6,983 nt of DNA from Cyclobacteriaceae bacterium. GTDB taxonomy: Bacteria; Bacteroidota; Bacteroidia; Cytophagales; Cyclobacteriaceae. The DNA is taken from positions 3,051,398 to 3,058,380 of the forward strand of contig CP058703.1 in the NCBI GenBank assembly GCA_013414665.1, written 5' to 3'. This document shows positions 1-6,180 of the stretch, piece after piece (position 1 is the first letter of the stretch; every line of letters starts with the position of its first letter). Made by a program: the position numbers and the translations under genes. The notes below the pieces were generated by a model that had not been told where the DNA came from, ran no database searches, and saw nothing but the letters and a program-made list of their open reading frames with translations.

Positions 1-408
1 AAAAACGTTACAGACTTTATCAACTCTTACGTTGACAATTACCAAAAAAGAACCGACAGTTTTCAACTTATTGAGCTAATGCAAGAGTGGTCTGACTCTG
101 AACCTAAAATGTGGGGAACGAGCATAATCGGTTTTGGTAATTATCAATATAAATACGCAAGCGGACATGAAGGCGATGCACCAGTTCTAGGCTTTTCACC
201 AAGAAAACCCGCACTTACACTTTATGTATATTCTGACACAGAAAAAAGCAAATTAGCATTAGCCGATCTTGGTAAATTCAAAATAACAAAAGGGTGTATC
301 TATGTAAAGAAACTTTCAGATATCAAGATATCCGCATTGAAAGAACTTTGCATTGAATCAATCAAATATATTAGTGAGCGCCACGAATGTTCTTGTAGAG
401 TAAAATAA
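1..408 (+). CDS. DUF1801 (YdhG-like) domain protein, 5'-truncated by the window
   Basis: The frame is open from base 1 (KNVTDFINSYVDNYQKRTD...) to TAA at 406-408, so the gene begins upstream of the window. The ATG at 79 lies inside the domain and is not the real start. Family signs are the run EPKMWGTSIIGFGNYQYKYA, then GFSPRKPALTLYVY, and near the end GCIYVKKLSDI followed by a helix (LKELCIESIKYI). This order is typical of the DUF1801/YdhG-like fold, a small alpha/beta domain found in many Bacteroidota and Gram-positive proteins. Its biochemical role is not settled; some members are named iron-chaperone-like by homology to Fra/frataxin-type proteins. At least 135 residues are present, close to the usual length, so only a few N-terminal residues are missing. 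The last six residues (CSCRVK) are not family-like. The next gene starts 10 bases downstream, suggesting one transcript. The family call is from remembered motifs and is fairly sure. Confidence 0.78.
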   Translation, partial: KNVTDFINSYVDNYQKRTDSFQLIELMQEWSDSEPKMWGTSIIGFGNYQYKYASGHEGDAPVLGFSPRKPALTLYVYSDTEKSKLALADLGKFKITKGCIYVKKLSDIKISALKELCIESIKYISERHECSCRVK

Positions 409-418
409 AACATTAACT

Positions 419-811
419 ATGAAAAAATATATTATCTTAAAATTAGTTGGACTTGCAATACTCACAATGATGACTTTGGTTTTTATTTCATTCATTGAAG
501 TAGCAGCATATTCTTATCTCATAAATCCAGGACAAGACCAAAGTACCTATGAAGCACACGCTAACTTATCTGCACCGTATATTTCAGGAATTTTCGGTTT
601 CATATTGTTTTTTCACTGTACGACATTGGAAAAAAAGGAATACCCGAATGTGTTCAAATTAGCAATTCTTTTCCCCCTCATTTATGTTCTACTGGATATT
701 GCCATAATAACAGCAGCAGGTGTGAAATGGTCTGACTTTATTTTAATCTTTGCTATTGCAAATACAGCAAAATTTCTTGGCAGTTACTTGGGGTATAAAC
801 TATCTAAATGA
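419..811 (+). CDS. Small four-helix integral membrane protein, function unknown
   Basis: A 130-residue protein starting at the ATG at 419, ten bases after the preceding stop, with no Shine-Dalgarno sequence, as is normal in Bacteroidota. Four hydrophobic segments can be read: about residues 5-33 (IILKLVGLAILTMMTLVFIS), 54-67 (ISGIFGFILFFHC), 79-101 (FKLAILFPLIYVLLDIAIIT) and 106-126 (DFILIFAIANTAKFLGSYLG). Short polar loops lie between them, with a Lys-rich stretch (EKKEYPN) after the second. There is no cleavable signal peptide pattern and no catalytic motif that I recognise. It resembles the many small inner-membrane proteins annotated only as hypothetical. Its stop codon TGA overlaps the ATG of the next gene (ATGA at 808-811), which suggests translational coupling and one operon with both neighbours. 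The reading frame looks intact. Confidence 0.7.
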   Translation: MKKYIILKLVGLAILTMMTLVFISFIEVAAYSYLINPGQDQSTYEAHANLSAPYISGIFGFILFFHCTTLEKKEYPNVFKLAILFPLIYVLLDIAIITAAGVKWSDFILIFAIANTAKFLGSYLGYKLSK

Positions 812-1113
812 CAGATTATGGGGGAAGAAAAATACAACTCAAACATCCGCAAGGAAAAAAGCGGTCAGCATTAATAAGGACAAGTATGATTTATTGTCAA
901 CAGAAACGATTCAATACCTGGCTGAAAAGAAAGATGGGTCATTTTTGGAAATGAAAAAGTCAATTGCTCAAAGTTTTAAGGACAAAAATAATATTTAACG
1001 GCTCGTTAAACTGGTACCTTGAATGGGTTAAACTTGACCTTGAAGCAAGACAAATTATTTCAAGAGTTCCAAAGACATTACCACAAAAATATAAACTTAC
1101 AAAGTGTCGATAA
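808..1113 (+). pseudogene. DUF6958-like small protein, readable only after correcting two 1-base frameshifts
   Basis: Three frames join into one protein of about 101 residues. It starts at ATG 808, overlapping the previous stop (ATGA): MTDYGGRKIQLKHPQGKK. At the A6 run 855-860 the frame moves by one missing base into AVSINKDKYDLLSTETIQYL through KDKNNI (861-995). At the T3 run 994-996 one extra base moves it into NGSLNWYLEWVKLDLEAR, ending QKYKLTKCR with TAA at 1111-1113. The sequence HPQGKKAVSINKDKYD, a helical middle, then a Trp-rich segment with VKLDLEAR..I.RVP matches what I remember of DUF6958, a small winged-helix-looking family of unknown function. Without correction the coding would stop early, and callers would report a false start inside the membrane gene near 750. 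The two indels sit in homopolymers, so sequencing error is at least as likely as decay. Confidence is high that the three pieces belong together, moderate for the family. Confidence 0.6.
994..1010. repeat. Perfect 7-bp inverted repeat with 3-base loop inside the DUF6958-like gene
   Basis: The sequence is TTTAACG, then GCT, then CGTTAAA: a perfect 7-bp inverted repeat. It lies on the coding sequence and coincides with the T3 run at which the reading frame jumps. Such a snap-back hairpin could promote slippage in replication or in sequencing. It has no following T-run, so it is not a standard terminator. Confidence 0.5.
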
Positions 1114-1126
1114 AACAATATCGACA
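1105..1126 (+). terminator. Hairpin at the end of the left gene cluster, weak terminator candidate
   Basis: TGTCGAT (1105-1111), an 8-base loop and ATCGACA (1120-1126) form a perfect 7-bp stem. It overlaps the TAA stop of the DUF6958-like gene at 1111-1113. The position directly at the end of the last left-hand gene suits a transcript end or an mRNA 3' stabilising structure. There is no U-tract after it, and the stem has only three G-C pairs, so intrinsic termination is doubtful. Confidence 0.35.
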
Positions 1127-1216
1127 TTACAACGGATCGGCAATACTTGGTTCAGTTTTAATGTTTCTTTAATAAAACGTTTCTCTCAGTAATAATTGAC
1201 ATTAGGCAATCGTACT

Positions 1217-1250
1217 CTTGGCAGTCTATTTCACTACAAACTTAATTTTG
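1217..1250 (+). promoter_or_regulatory. Candidate Bacteroidota-type promoter upstream of the methyltransferase-helicase gene
   Basis: CTTG at 1217-1220 and TAATTTTG at 1243-1250 resemble the -33 (TTTG/TTG) and -7 (TAnnTTTG) elements of the Bacteroidota primary sigma factor. The spacer is 22 bases, slightly longer than the usual ~19-21. A start near 1257 would give a leader of about 165 bases before ATG 1423. The boxes are short and the region is A+T-rich, so a chance match is possible. Confidence 0.28.
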
Positions 1251-1327
1251 CTTGTTGTTTCGGGTATAAGTTGAAAGACTTCCCCAGTTGTAAGAGCCAT
1301 TTCTAAAATGGTGTCTGGAAAATTCAC
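1226..1327 (-). pseudogene. Possible minus-strand gene remnant, 33 codons
   Basis: On the minus strand, GTG at 1327-1325 opens VNFPDTILEMALTTGEVF followed by QLIPETTSKIKFVVK and a TAG stop at 1228-1226. The residue pattern (alternating hydrophobic, Pro/Gly turns, Lys-rich end) looks like real protein rather than noise. If one base is missing in the T4 run at 1335-1338, the frame extends to an ATG at 1350 (MNDSKNLL...), giving about 41 residues. I recognise no family. It could be the C-terminal scrap of a gene cut by insertion of the element to the right, or chance. Confidence 0.2.
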
Positions 1328-1409
1328 TAAAAGGTTTTAGAATCATTCATTATTGTTCAAAATCCTTCAAAGTCTATTACAATCCTTAATCTCTACTCTG
1401 GCCATATTT

Positions 1410-1417
1410 TACATTTG
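1410..1417 (+). promoter_or_regulatory. TACATTTG -7-like box immediately before ATG 1423
   Basis: TACATTTG matches the Bacteroidota -7 consensus TAnnTTTG exactly and ends five bases before ATG 1423. If used, transcription would begin at or next to the start codon, giving a leaderless mRNA. No TTTG/TTG lies at the proper distance upstream (around 1388-1391 is ATCCTTAAT-like sequence), which weakens the case. Confidence 0.2.
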
Positions 1418-1422
1418 TCAGA

Positions 1423-3372
1423 ATGAAGGTTAAAACGATTATAAAGGCACAATTTCTTCAGAGCGTTCGGAACGGACTAGATGCAAAGAGCAAGAACAAT
1501 AGAAAATCTATTGAGCGTATCGCTGCGTCTTATGGGATCAATGACAAGTCTGAAGTAAAAGAATACACCGAGCTTGCTATTGTTCTCAAAGCAAGAAGCA
1601 TTTCGCTTTCGATCATTCCACTCGAAGCCAAATACCAAAGTATTGTTGAGCTGTATAGAAGCCAGGTGAATATTTCACACCGCACAAGCCAAAGCATGTT
1701 GCTTCAACAATACAGTACACCAGCACCCATCTCTTTCTTAGCCGGAATCTTTGTCAATGCGGAGCATAACGTTTCTGTTTTCGAGCCATCAGCAGGGAAT
1801 GGCCTTCTCACGATTACCGCAAATCCTTCTCGCGTGATAGTGAACGAGATTGATAATCTGAGACGATCAAATCTCCAAGACCAGGGATACAAACAAGTCT
1901 TGTCTCAAGATGCAACTCAACCATTCAAAGGATTTGAAAAGAAGTTTGATGCGGTGCTTACGAATCCGCCTTTCGGATTGCTTGAACGCGATGTGAAATA
2001 CGAAACGTTCAGTATCGAAGTCCTCGATCACTTAATGGCCTTACGCGCATTGGACTGCATGAAAGACAATGGCAAGGCAGCTATTATCATTGGTGGTCAC
2101 ACCCGATACGATAAGAAGGGACGAATACAAAAAGGAAAGAATCGTTTCTTCTTTAACTATCTCTTCAGTCGATACAATGTGCCTGACATTATTCCTATAG
2201 ATGGCAAGAAGCTTTATTCGCGTCAAGGGACTTCTTTCGATACCCGGCTGATTCTCATTGATGGAAGGAAGACGAAACCATTTGGAGCTGCGCCATTGAA
2301 GGATGATGAACGAGATAAGGTTGTCGATTCATTTGAAGAACTATTTGAAAGAGTAAAGCGGGTAACGACTCCGCGAAAGGAAAATTCTATTACGAAGATT
2401 GAACTGGAAGCTCAGGCACTAGCCCTGGAGCTTGAACTCATGAGTTTTGATGAACTCGGAATGCCATACACACCAGCATCCAGTAGTTGTATTGTTTTGA
2501 ATACGGTTGTGCCCGACTCAATGGGTTTTGAAACACATGCGGCATTGCAACGAATCAAAGAGGCAGTTGGTGGTGATATTGATGAGTACGTCAGGATCAA
2601 GCTCAACTACCGAAGTCATGTTGAATTGTGTAAGGCATTGTCTGCCGAGCAGATTGATGCGGTGGCTATGTCTGTTTACAATATTGAGGAGCGTGGTGTG
2701 GGTATGATCATCGGTGATCAGACTGGTATTGGTAAAGGGCGAATTGCTGCATCTATAATTCGCTATGCAGTTGAGTCTGGTGTTCAGCCAGTCTTTATTA
2801 CGGAGAAAGCGAACTTGTTCTCCGACATTTATCGCGACCTGGTTGCCATTGGTTCGGCTCATCTTGTTCCATTTATCGTAAACTCTCGCGAGAGTAAGAC
2901 TGACATCAAGAACGAAGATGGAGAGATTGTTTACCAGGCCTTGCCTGTCGCGGACCAGAGCAGGATTTTCGAGAGTAAACGAGTCCCTAAGAATTTCCAT
3001 TTCACGGTAGCAACTTATTCGCAATTCAATTCTCCTGACAAGAAACCTACAAAGCCAGCATTCCTGAATGCAATCGCTGAAGATAACATTGTCATCATGG
3101 ACGAGGCTCACAACTCATCCGGTTCTGGCAACACGGGAAACTTCATGCAGTCCGCTTTGTCGAAATCGAAAGGGGTTGTATTTCTCTCAGCCACGTTTGC
3201 CAAACGTCCGGATAACATGCCCATCTACGCGATGAAGACTTCAATTCGCGATGCAAGCATGACACGCGATGCACTCATTGAAGCAATTACGAAAGGTGGA
3301 GTTGCGTTGCAGGAGATTCTGGCGAGTCAGCTCGTGGCCGAAGGTCAGATGATCCGGAGAAAGATCTTTTGA
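1423..3372 (+). CDS. Segment 1: adenine methyltransferase domain plus N-terminal half of the Strawberry-notch helicase
   Basis: This segment has 649 codons from ATG 1423; the last five residues are out of frame after the shift near 3358. Residues 1-90 are helical and end in SHRTSQSMLLQQYSTPAP (to 102), the Tyr/Ser-Thr-Pro stretch that precedes many N6-adenine methyltransferase domains. S-adenosylmethionine motif I is EPSAGNG (121-127) and catalytic motif IV is NPPF (181-184), both intact. A linker with ELEAQALALELEL follows at about 327-342. The helicase begins with LSAEQIDAVAMSVYNIE, then Walker A GDQTGIGKGR (431-440), Walker B/DEAH at 560-563 and LSATF at 588-592. GDxTGxGKGR with DEAH is the signature of the Strawberry-notch NTPase (AAA_34-type), not of SNF2 proteins. 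The protein is presumably cytoplasmic and DNA-acting. There is no Shine-Dalgarno sequence; ATG 1423 is the first start, and the N-terminal sequence looks family-like from there. Confidence 0.88.
   Translation: MKVKTIIKAQFLQSVRNGLDAKSKNNRKSIERIAASYGINDKSEVKEYTELAIVLKARSISLSIIPLEAKYQSIVELYRSQVNISHRTSQSMLLQQYSTPAPISFLAGIFVNAEHNVSVFEPSAGNGLLTITANPSRVIVNEIDNLRRSNLQDQGYKQVLSQDATQPFKGFEKKFDAVLTNPPFGLLERDVKYETFSIEVLDHLMALRALDCMKDNGKAAIIIGGHTRYDKKGRIQKGKNRFFFNYLFSRYNVPDIIPIDGKKLYSRQGTSFDTRLILIDGRKTKPFGAAPLKDDERDKVVDSFEELFERVKRVTTPRKENSITKIELEAQALALELELMSFDELGMPYTPASSSCIVLNTVVPDSMGFETHAALQRIKEAVGGDIDEYVRIKLNYRSHVELCKALSAEQIDAVAMSVYNIEERGVGMIIGDQTGIGKGRIAASIIRYAVESGVQPVFITEKANLFSDIYRDLVAIGSAHLVPFIVNSRESKTDIKNEDGEIVYQALPVADQSRIFESKRVPKNFHFTVATYSQFNSPDKKPTKPAFLNAIAEDNIVIMDEAHNSSGSGNTGNFMQSALSKSKGVVFLSATFAKRPDNMPIYAMKTSIRDASMTRDALIEAITKGGVALQEILASQLVAEGQMIRRKIF
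2401..2448 (+). repeat. Leu/Ala/Glu peptide repeat, copy 1 (inter-domain linker)
   Basis: It encodes ELEAQALALELELMSF between the methyltransferase and helicase domains. Over 15 aligned residues, 11 are identical to the copy at 6027-6077 (LEAQALALELELMSF against LEALALELELELLNF). The repeat is at protein level; codon choice differs between the copies, so it is not a recent DNA duplication. Confidence 0.7.
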
Positions 3373-3973
3373 AGGTGTTGAGGTAAACTATGTTACGCTG
3401 GAGGACAAAGAACAGGAACATAAAGCCATTGCTGATAACATCACCTCAATCATCCGAGACATCATCAAATTTCAAACAAAGTATGTAGATGAAATTGTCG
3501 ATGAACTTGACAACATCGCAGTGGCTGAAGGTAAGCAAGTGGAGATTCGGGAAGGTACTTCTCAAGGAGTTGATAACCTTCCATACTTCTCGAAGGTGTT
3601 CAATGTGATCAACCAAATGCTATTCAGCATCAAAGCGGAAGCTGTTGCCGAAAGAGCAATTGCGAGATTGAAAGAGGGAAAGAAACCGGTCATTGCCTTT
3701 GCCAGCACAATGGGAAGTTTCATTGAACAAATGGAAAGTGATGCCGGGCTATCTGTTACAGATGGTGATACTATCAATGCAGATTTTTCGGTCGTGCTTC
3801 AAAAGGACTCGATGGAATTCTTCGCTATACTGAAACTGATGCCGATGGTCAAAAGATTTTCAAGACGTTTGACATCTCGGAATTTCCGCCTGAAGCGCAA
3901 GCGGAATATCATCGGATTGGTGATCGGATTAGCGAAGCAACAACAGGGATCACAATTTCTCCCATTGACGTGA
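3359..3973 (+). CDS. Segment 2: middle of the Strawberry-notch helicase, second reading frame
   Basis: The frame is open from the shift near 3359 (ERSFEGVEVNYVTLEDKEQE) to about 3804. Beyond that the annotated frame runs out of sense to its stop at 3971-3973. The first possible start, GTG at 3521, is internal to the domain and not a real one. The beginning continues GQMIRR of segment 1 directly; RRE(R)xxxGVE is the usual sequence after the LSATF motif in this family. It carries a helical insertion (DNITSIIRDIIKFQTKYVDE) and then KPVIAFASTMGSF (3683-3721), the first strand and motif of the C-terminal RecA-like lobe. It ends with INADFSVVLQK, which continues into segment 3. On its own it would not be a functional protein. 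A gene caller would report it as a hypothetical of about 150 residues; most of it is genuine, but its last ~55 residues are not. Confidence 0.75.
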   Translation, partial: ERSFEGVEVNYVTLEDKEQEHKAIADNITSIIRDIIKFQTKYVDEIVDELDNIAVAEGKQVEIREGTSQGVDNLPYFSKVFNVINQMLFSIKAEAVAERAIARLKEGKKPVIAFASTMGSFIEQMESDAGLSVTDGDTINADFSVVLQKDSMEFFAILKLMPMVKRFSRRLTSRNFRLKRKRNIIGLVIGLAKQQQGSQFLPLT

Positions 3974-5796
3974 TTATCCGAAAGATCACAGAAGCCGGAT
4001 ACAAGGTTGCCGAAGTTACCGGGCGTAAGTACGAACTTCAAATAAATCCGAAAACAAACAAAGCCCTGGTGATGACTAGAAAGCGTGTCAATACCAATGA
4101 CGCTTTTCGGCAGTTCAACAACAACGAAGTGGATGTTCTTCTGATCAACCAATCCGGAAGTACCGGAGCGTCTGCACATGCGATTGTTACTCCAAAAGTT
4201 TCCAAGGAACAGGTGAAGCAGAGGGTGATGATCGTATTGCAAGCGGAACTTGACATTAACACAGAGGTTCAAAAGCGTGGCCGGATTAACCGCACAGGTC
4301 AGATTTTCAAACCGATCTACGATTATGTCAACTCAGCTATTCCGGCAGAAAAGCGTTTGATGATGATGCTTCAGAAGAAACTAAAGTCACTTGACGCGAA
4401 TACCACATCCAATCAGAAGTCGTCCACAAAAATCCTGGACGTCCCTGATTTCCTGAATAAGTATGGTGATCGGATCGTTGCGGAATATCTGAAAGAGAAC
4501 ATGGAGGTAAATATGCTCCTGGATGACCCATTGGGATTGGCAACCCGCGAAGTTGATGGGGTGGAATTGGAAGATGCCGCTCATCGGGTTTCCGGTAGAG
4601 TCGCAGTTTTGTCAACAGCCATGCAGCAAGACTTTTATAACGAAATCTCAAACCGATATAATGAGTATGTCGAGTACCTTAAGCAGATTGGTGAGTATGA
4701 TTTGGAAGTGGAGGCAATGGATCTTCAAACCGAAACGAAGTCGATGAGGCCGGTGATTGTTGGTAAAGGTGGAACAAGTGAGTTTGGTGACGATAGTATC
4801 CTTGAAACAGTTATGGCGAATGTGCTGAAGAAACCTTTCACAACGCAGGAACTTGGCAATCTCCTGGCTGAAGCTCTTCAAGGTCGCGATGGTCGCGAAA
4901 TACAAAAGGAAGTCACACTTGAGTACGAGGGATACATTGAAGAACAGTTGAAAAAGGAGATTGCCGATAACGTAGCTCACTATGAGGAGCTAATGCAGAA
5001 TGTTCCACAGGAAAAGAAAATCTTGAAGCTGGTTGAGAAGGGAAACTCAGTCGAATCGCAAGAGGCAATCAAAGCGAGAACGAGTGAACTTCATAAGGCG
5101 ATGGCCGATGCAGAAGAGAAGATTAAGAAGGGATATAACAATCGGAAATTATATCTCGAATCGATCTTCAACTCATTCTACATTGGCAGGAACCTTAGCT
5201 ATCCGGTGAATAGCTACGATGGCGGTCAGGAACTTGCTCCGGCAGTTTTCCTGGGATTCATCATCGACAAGAAGAAGAAAAACCCATACGCGCCAAGTGC
5301 AATGCGTTTGAGATTTGCTCTGGCCAGTGGCAACAAGTATATCGCTATTCCTGCCAGCTATTCACAGGACGTCAGAGCCATTATCGGTGCCAGCGTTGGA
5401 TTGCCTCACCTGGATAAGGAAGCTCTCTTGGCTAAGTGGGAATCTGCCATTAAGGAGAATATCGTTGACAGAAAGTTGCGTCACATTATTACCGGAAACG
5501 TTCTTCAAGCTTTCGGAGCCTACAAGGGAAAACTTGTTAGCTACACGACTATTGATGGAGGGATCAAGAAAGGCATTCTCATGCCAGAGTATTGGGAGCC
5601 AGGGAATGCAGTCCAGCAAAAAACGGTCGTACCAATCTCAAGAGCGATGAAGGTGATTCGTTCGATGACCTCTGGGTCAAGCATCACTACGAATAATCTG
5701 ATTTCAATTTTTAAGCAATCAGGGGTCACGTACAAGATATTGGTTTCATCGGCAAGATCACGTGGAGGGATGTTTACCTCGATCCTGACATCCTAG
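3805..5796 (+). CDS. Segment 3: Strawberry-notch helicase C-terminal domain and following helical region
   Basis: Native sense begins at 3805 (GLDGILRYTETDADGQKIFK) after the break in AAAAGG. The GTG at 3970, which a caller would choose, is internal. Key motifs are LLINQSGSTGASAHA (4138-4182), QKRGRINRTGQ (4270-4302, helicase motif VI with arginine fingers) and MLQKKLKSLDANTTSNQ (4366-4416). These are the conserved blocks of the Strawberry-notch C-terminal helicase domain (Helicase_C_4-type). Downstream, LDVPDFLNKYGDRIV and LLDDPLGL are followed by a long Glu/Lys-rich, coiled-coil-like stretch (about 4900-5150). A last globular part follows with AVFLGFIIDKKKKNPYAP (about 5242-5295) and IAIPASYSQDVRAII. 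After GGGG at 5722-5725 the annotated frame is out of sense, and its TAG stop at 5794-5796 is an artefact of the shift. Domain identification is strong; the role of the region after motif VI is unknown. Confidence 0.85.
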   Translation, partial: GLDGILRYTETDADGQKIFKTFDISEFPPEAQAEYHRIGDRISEATTGITISPIDVIIRKITEAGYKVAEVTGRKYELQINPKTNKALVMTRKRVNTNDAFRQFNNNEVDVLLINQSGSTGASAHAIVTPKVSKEQVKQRVMIVLQAELDINTEVQKRGRINRTGQIFKPIYDYVNSAIPAEKRLMMMLQKKLKSLDANTTSNQKSSTKILDVPDFLNKYGDRIVAEYLKENMEVNMLLDDPLGLATREVDGVELEDAAHRVSGRVAVLSTAMQQDFYNEISNRYNEYVEYLKQIGEYDLEVEAMDLQTETKSMRPVIVGKGGTSEFGDDSILETVMANVLKKPFTTQELGNLLAEALQGRDGREIQKEVTLEYEGYIEEQLKKEIADNVAHYEELMQNVPQEKKILKLVEKGNSVESQEAIKARTSELHKAMADAEEKIKKGYNNRKLYLESIFNSFYIGRNLSYPVNSYDGGQELAPAVFLGFIIDKKKKNPYAPSAMRLRFALASGNKYIAIPASYSQDVRAIIGASVGLPHLDKEALLAKWESAIKENIVDRKLRHIITGNVLQAFGAYKGKLVSYTTIDGGIKKGILMPEYWEPGNAVQQKTVVPISRAMKVIRSMTSGSSITTNNLISIFKQSGVTYKILVSSARSRGGMFTSILTS

Positions 5797-6086
5797 AAGT
5801 AGTGGATCGAAAGAATTTTGAAAAGGTATCAGATAAAATGACTGCTACTGTCCATGAAGACAACATTGATCTCTTAGTGGAAATCTTACAGGATAAATTC
5901 AACGACACCATTTCACTCAATCCATCACAGTATGAGTTGATTAAAAGGGAGATACCCAAGAAAGAAGTTAAAGCTAAACCTACGATGGTTGTTTTTCCGA
6001 AACAATCGCAGTCAGAAGTAGCGCAGTTGGAGCTTGAGGCTCTTGCTCTCGAACTGGAATTAGAACTATTAAACTTTGCAGCGTAA
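5724..6086 (+). CDS. Segment 4: C-terminal end of the methyltransferase-helicase protein
   Basis: After the missing base in the G run, the sense continues as GGHVQDIGFIGKITWRDVYL, DPDILEVVDRKNFEKVSDKM and so on to TAA at 6084-6086, about 120 residues. The ATG-less frame would be called from GTG at 5802 (MDRKNF...) as a 94-residue hypothetical, which loses the first ~26 residues. No enzyme motif is visible. It is mixed helical, with ENIDLLVEIL-type amphipathic stretches and a Pro/Lys linker (KKEVKAKPTMVVFPKQ). It ends in the peptide LELEALALELELELLNF (6027-6077), closely related to one in the inter-domain linker of segment 1. Its stop overlaps the ATG of the next gene (TAATG). Belonging to the same protein is supported by the seamless reading across the join and the shared peptide. 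Confidence 0.75.
   Translation, partial: GHVQDIGFIGKITWRDVYLDPDILEVVDRKNFEKVSDKMTATVHEDNIDLLVEILQDKFNDTISLNPSQYELIKREIPKKEVKAKPTMVVFPKQSQSEVAQLELEALALELELELLNFAA
6027..6077 (+). repeat. Leu/Ala/Glu peptide repeat, copy 2 (extreme C-terminus)
   Basis: It encodes LELEALALELELELLNF, two residues before the stop of the methyltransferase-helicase gene. The strict alternation of Leu with Glu/Ala suggests a sticky amphipathic strand or helix. A position at a free C-terminus suits a docking or oligomerisation tag (inference). Confidence 0.7.
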
Positions 6087-6180
6087 TGATAACATCAAGT
6101 AATTATTTTGAAGAAGTGGAGCGTATCGGTGTCAGTACTTTGCCGGAGACGCTGAAGAAGGGGCACGACCTGGTAGTAAA

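Larger units (their letters stand above)
1114..1422. other. 309-base intergenic stretch between the A+T-rich cluster and the methyltransferase-helicase gene
   Basis: No plus-strand reading frame of useful length is present. The stretch holds the right arm of the hairpin at 1105-1126, two TAnnTTTG boxes (1243-1250 and 1410-1417), and a short minus-strand frame (1226-1327) that may be a gene remnant. I see no tRNA, no long direct repeats and no clear attachment site. Base composition changes from A+T-rich on its left to more balanced on its right, so it may contain or lie near an insertion boundary. Confidence 0.6.
1423..6086 (+). pseudogene. Large N6-adenine methyltransferase-Strawberry-notch helicase fusion (DarB-like), interrupted by three frameshifts
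   Basis: Four consecutive open segments in changing frames (1423-3358, 3359-3804, 3805-5724, 5724-6086) join into one product of about 1,555 residues. Order: N-terminal helical region, adenine methyltransferase, Leu/Ala/Glu linker, Strawberry-notch NTPase core, helicase C-terminal half, long helical tail with a second Leu/Ala/Glu peptide. The joins fall at CGGAGAAAGA (about 3355-3364; two bases missing or one extra), AAAAGG (3801-3806; one base missing) and GGGG (5722-5725; one base missing). Across each join the protein sense continues at once, for example VVLQK to GLDGILRY, and no other stop codon intervenes. The same fusion occurs in phage P1 DarB, an antirestriction protein, and in large proteins of conjugative elements. 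A role in protecting or processing element DNA is therefore inferred. Whether the breaks are real or assembly errors cannot be decided here. Confidence 0.8.

Noticed and set aside
750..998. An 82-codon frame starting inside the membrane gene
   Set aside because: Its first ~37 codons are a shadow or out-of-frame sequence. Only the part from 861 on is real, as the middle of the DUF6958-like gene.
993..1011. Integron attC-like core boxes (ATTTAAC ... GTTAAAC)
   Set aside because: Both boxes fit RYYYAAC and GTTRRRY, but only five bases separate them, whereas attC sites need tens of bases with inner L boxes. The sequence is also inside a coding region.
2518..3111. A 197-codon minus-strand open frame opposite the helicase core
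   Set aside because: It lies opposite strongly conserved helicase motifs (Walker A, DEAH), has no family-like sequence, and is explained as an antisense shadow.
3799..4272. A 157-codon minus-strand open frame opposite segment 3
   Set aside because: It spans a region where the plus strand carries clear helicase motifs; its translation is Cys/His/Arg-scattered without pattern.
4881..4898. Short tandem repeat GGTCGCGAT / GGTCGCGAA
   Set aside because: It encodes GRDGRE in frame within the helicase protein and is too short to suggest anything beyond chance.
3801..5725. Programmed ribosomal frameshifting as the reason for the split helicase gene
   Set aside because: The sites are weak (AAAAGG, GGGG), lack a classic X XXY YYZ heptamer with a visible downstream stimulator, need different shift directions, and three in one gene is not credible. 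Two unrelated genes show the same damage.
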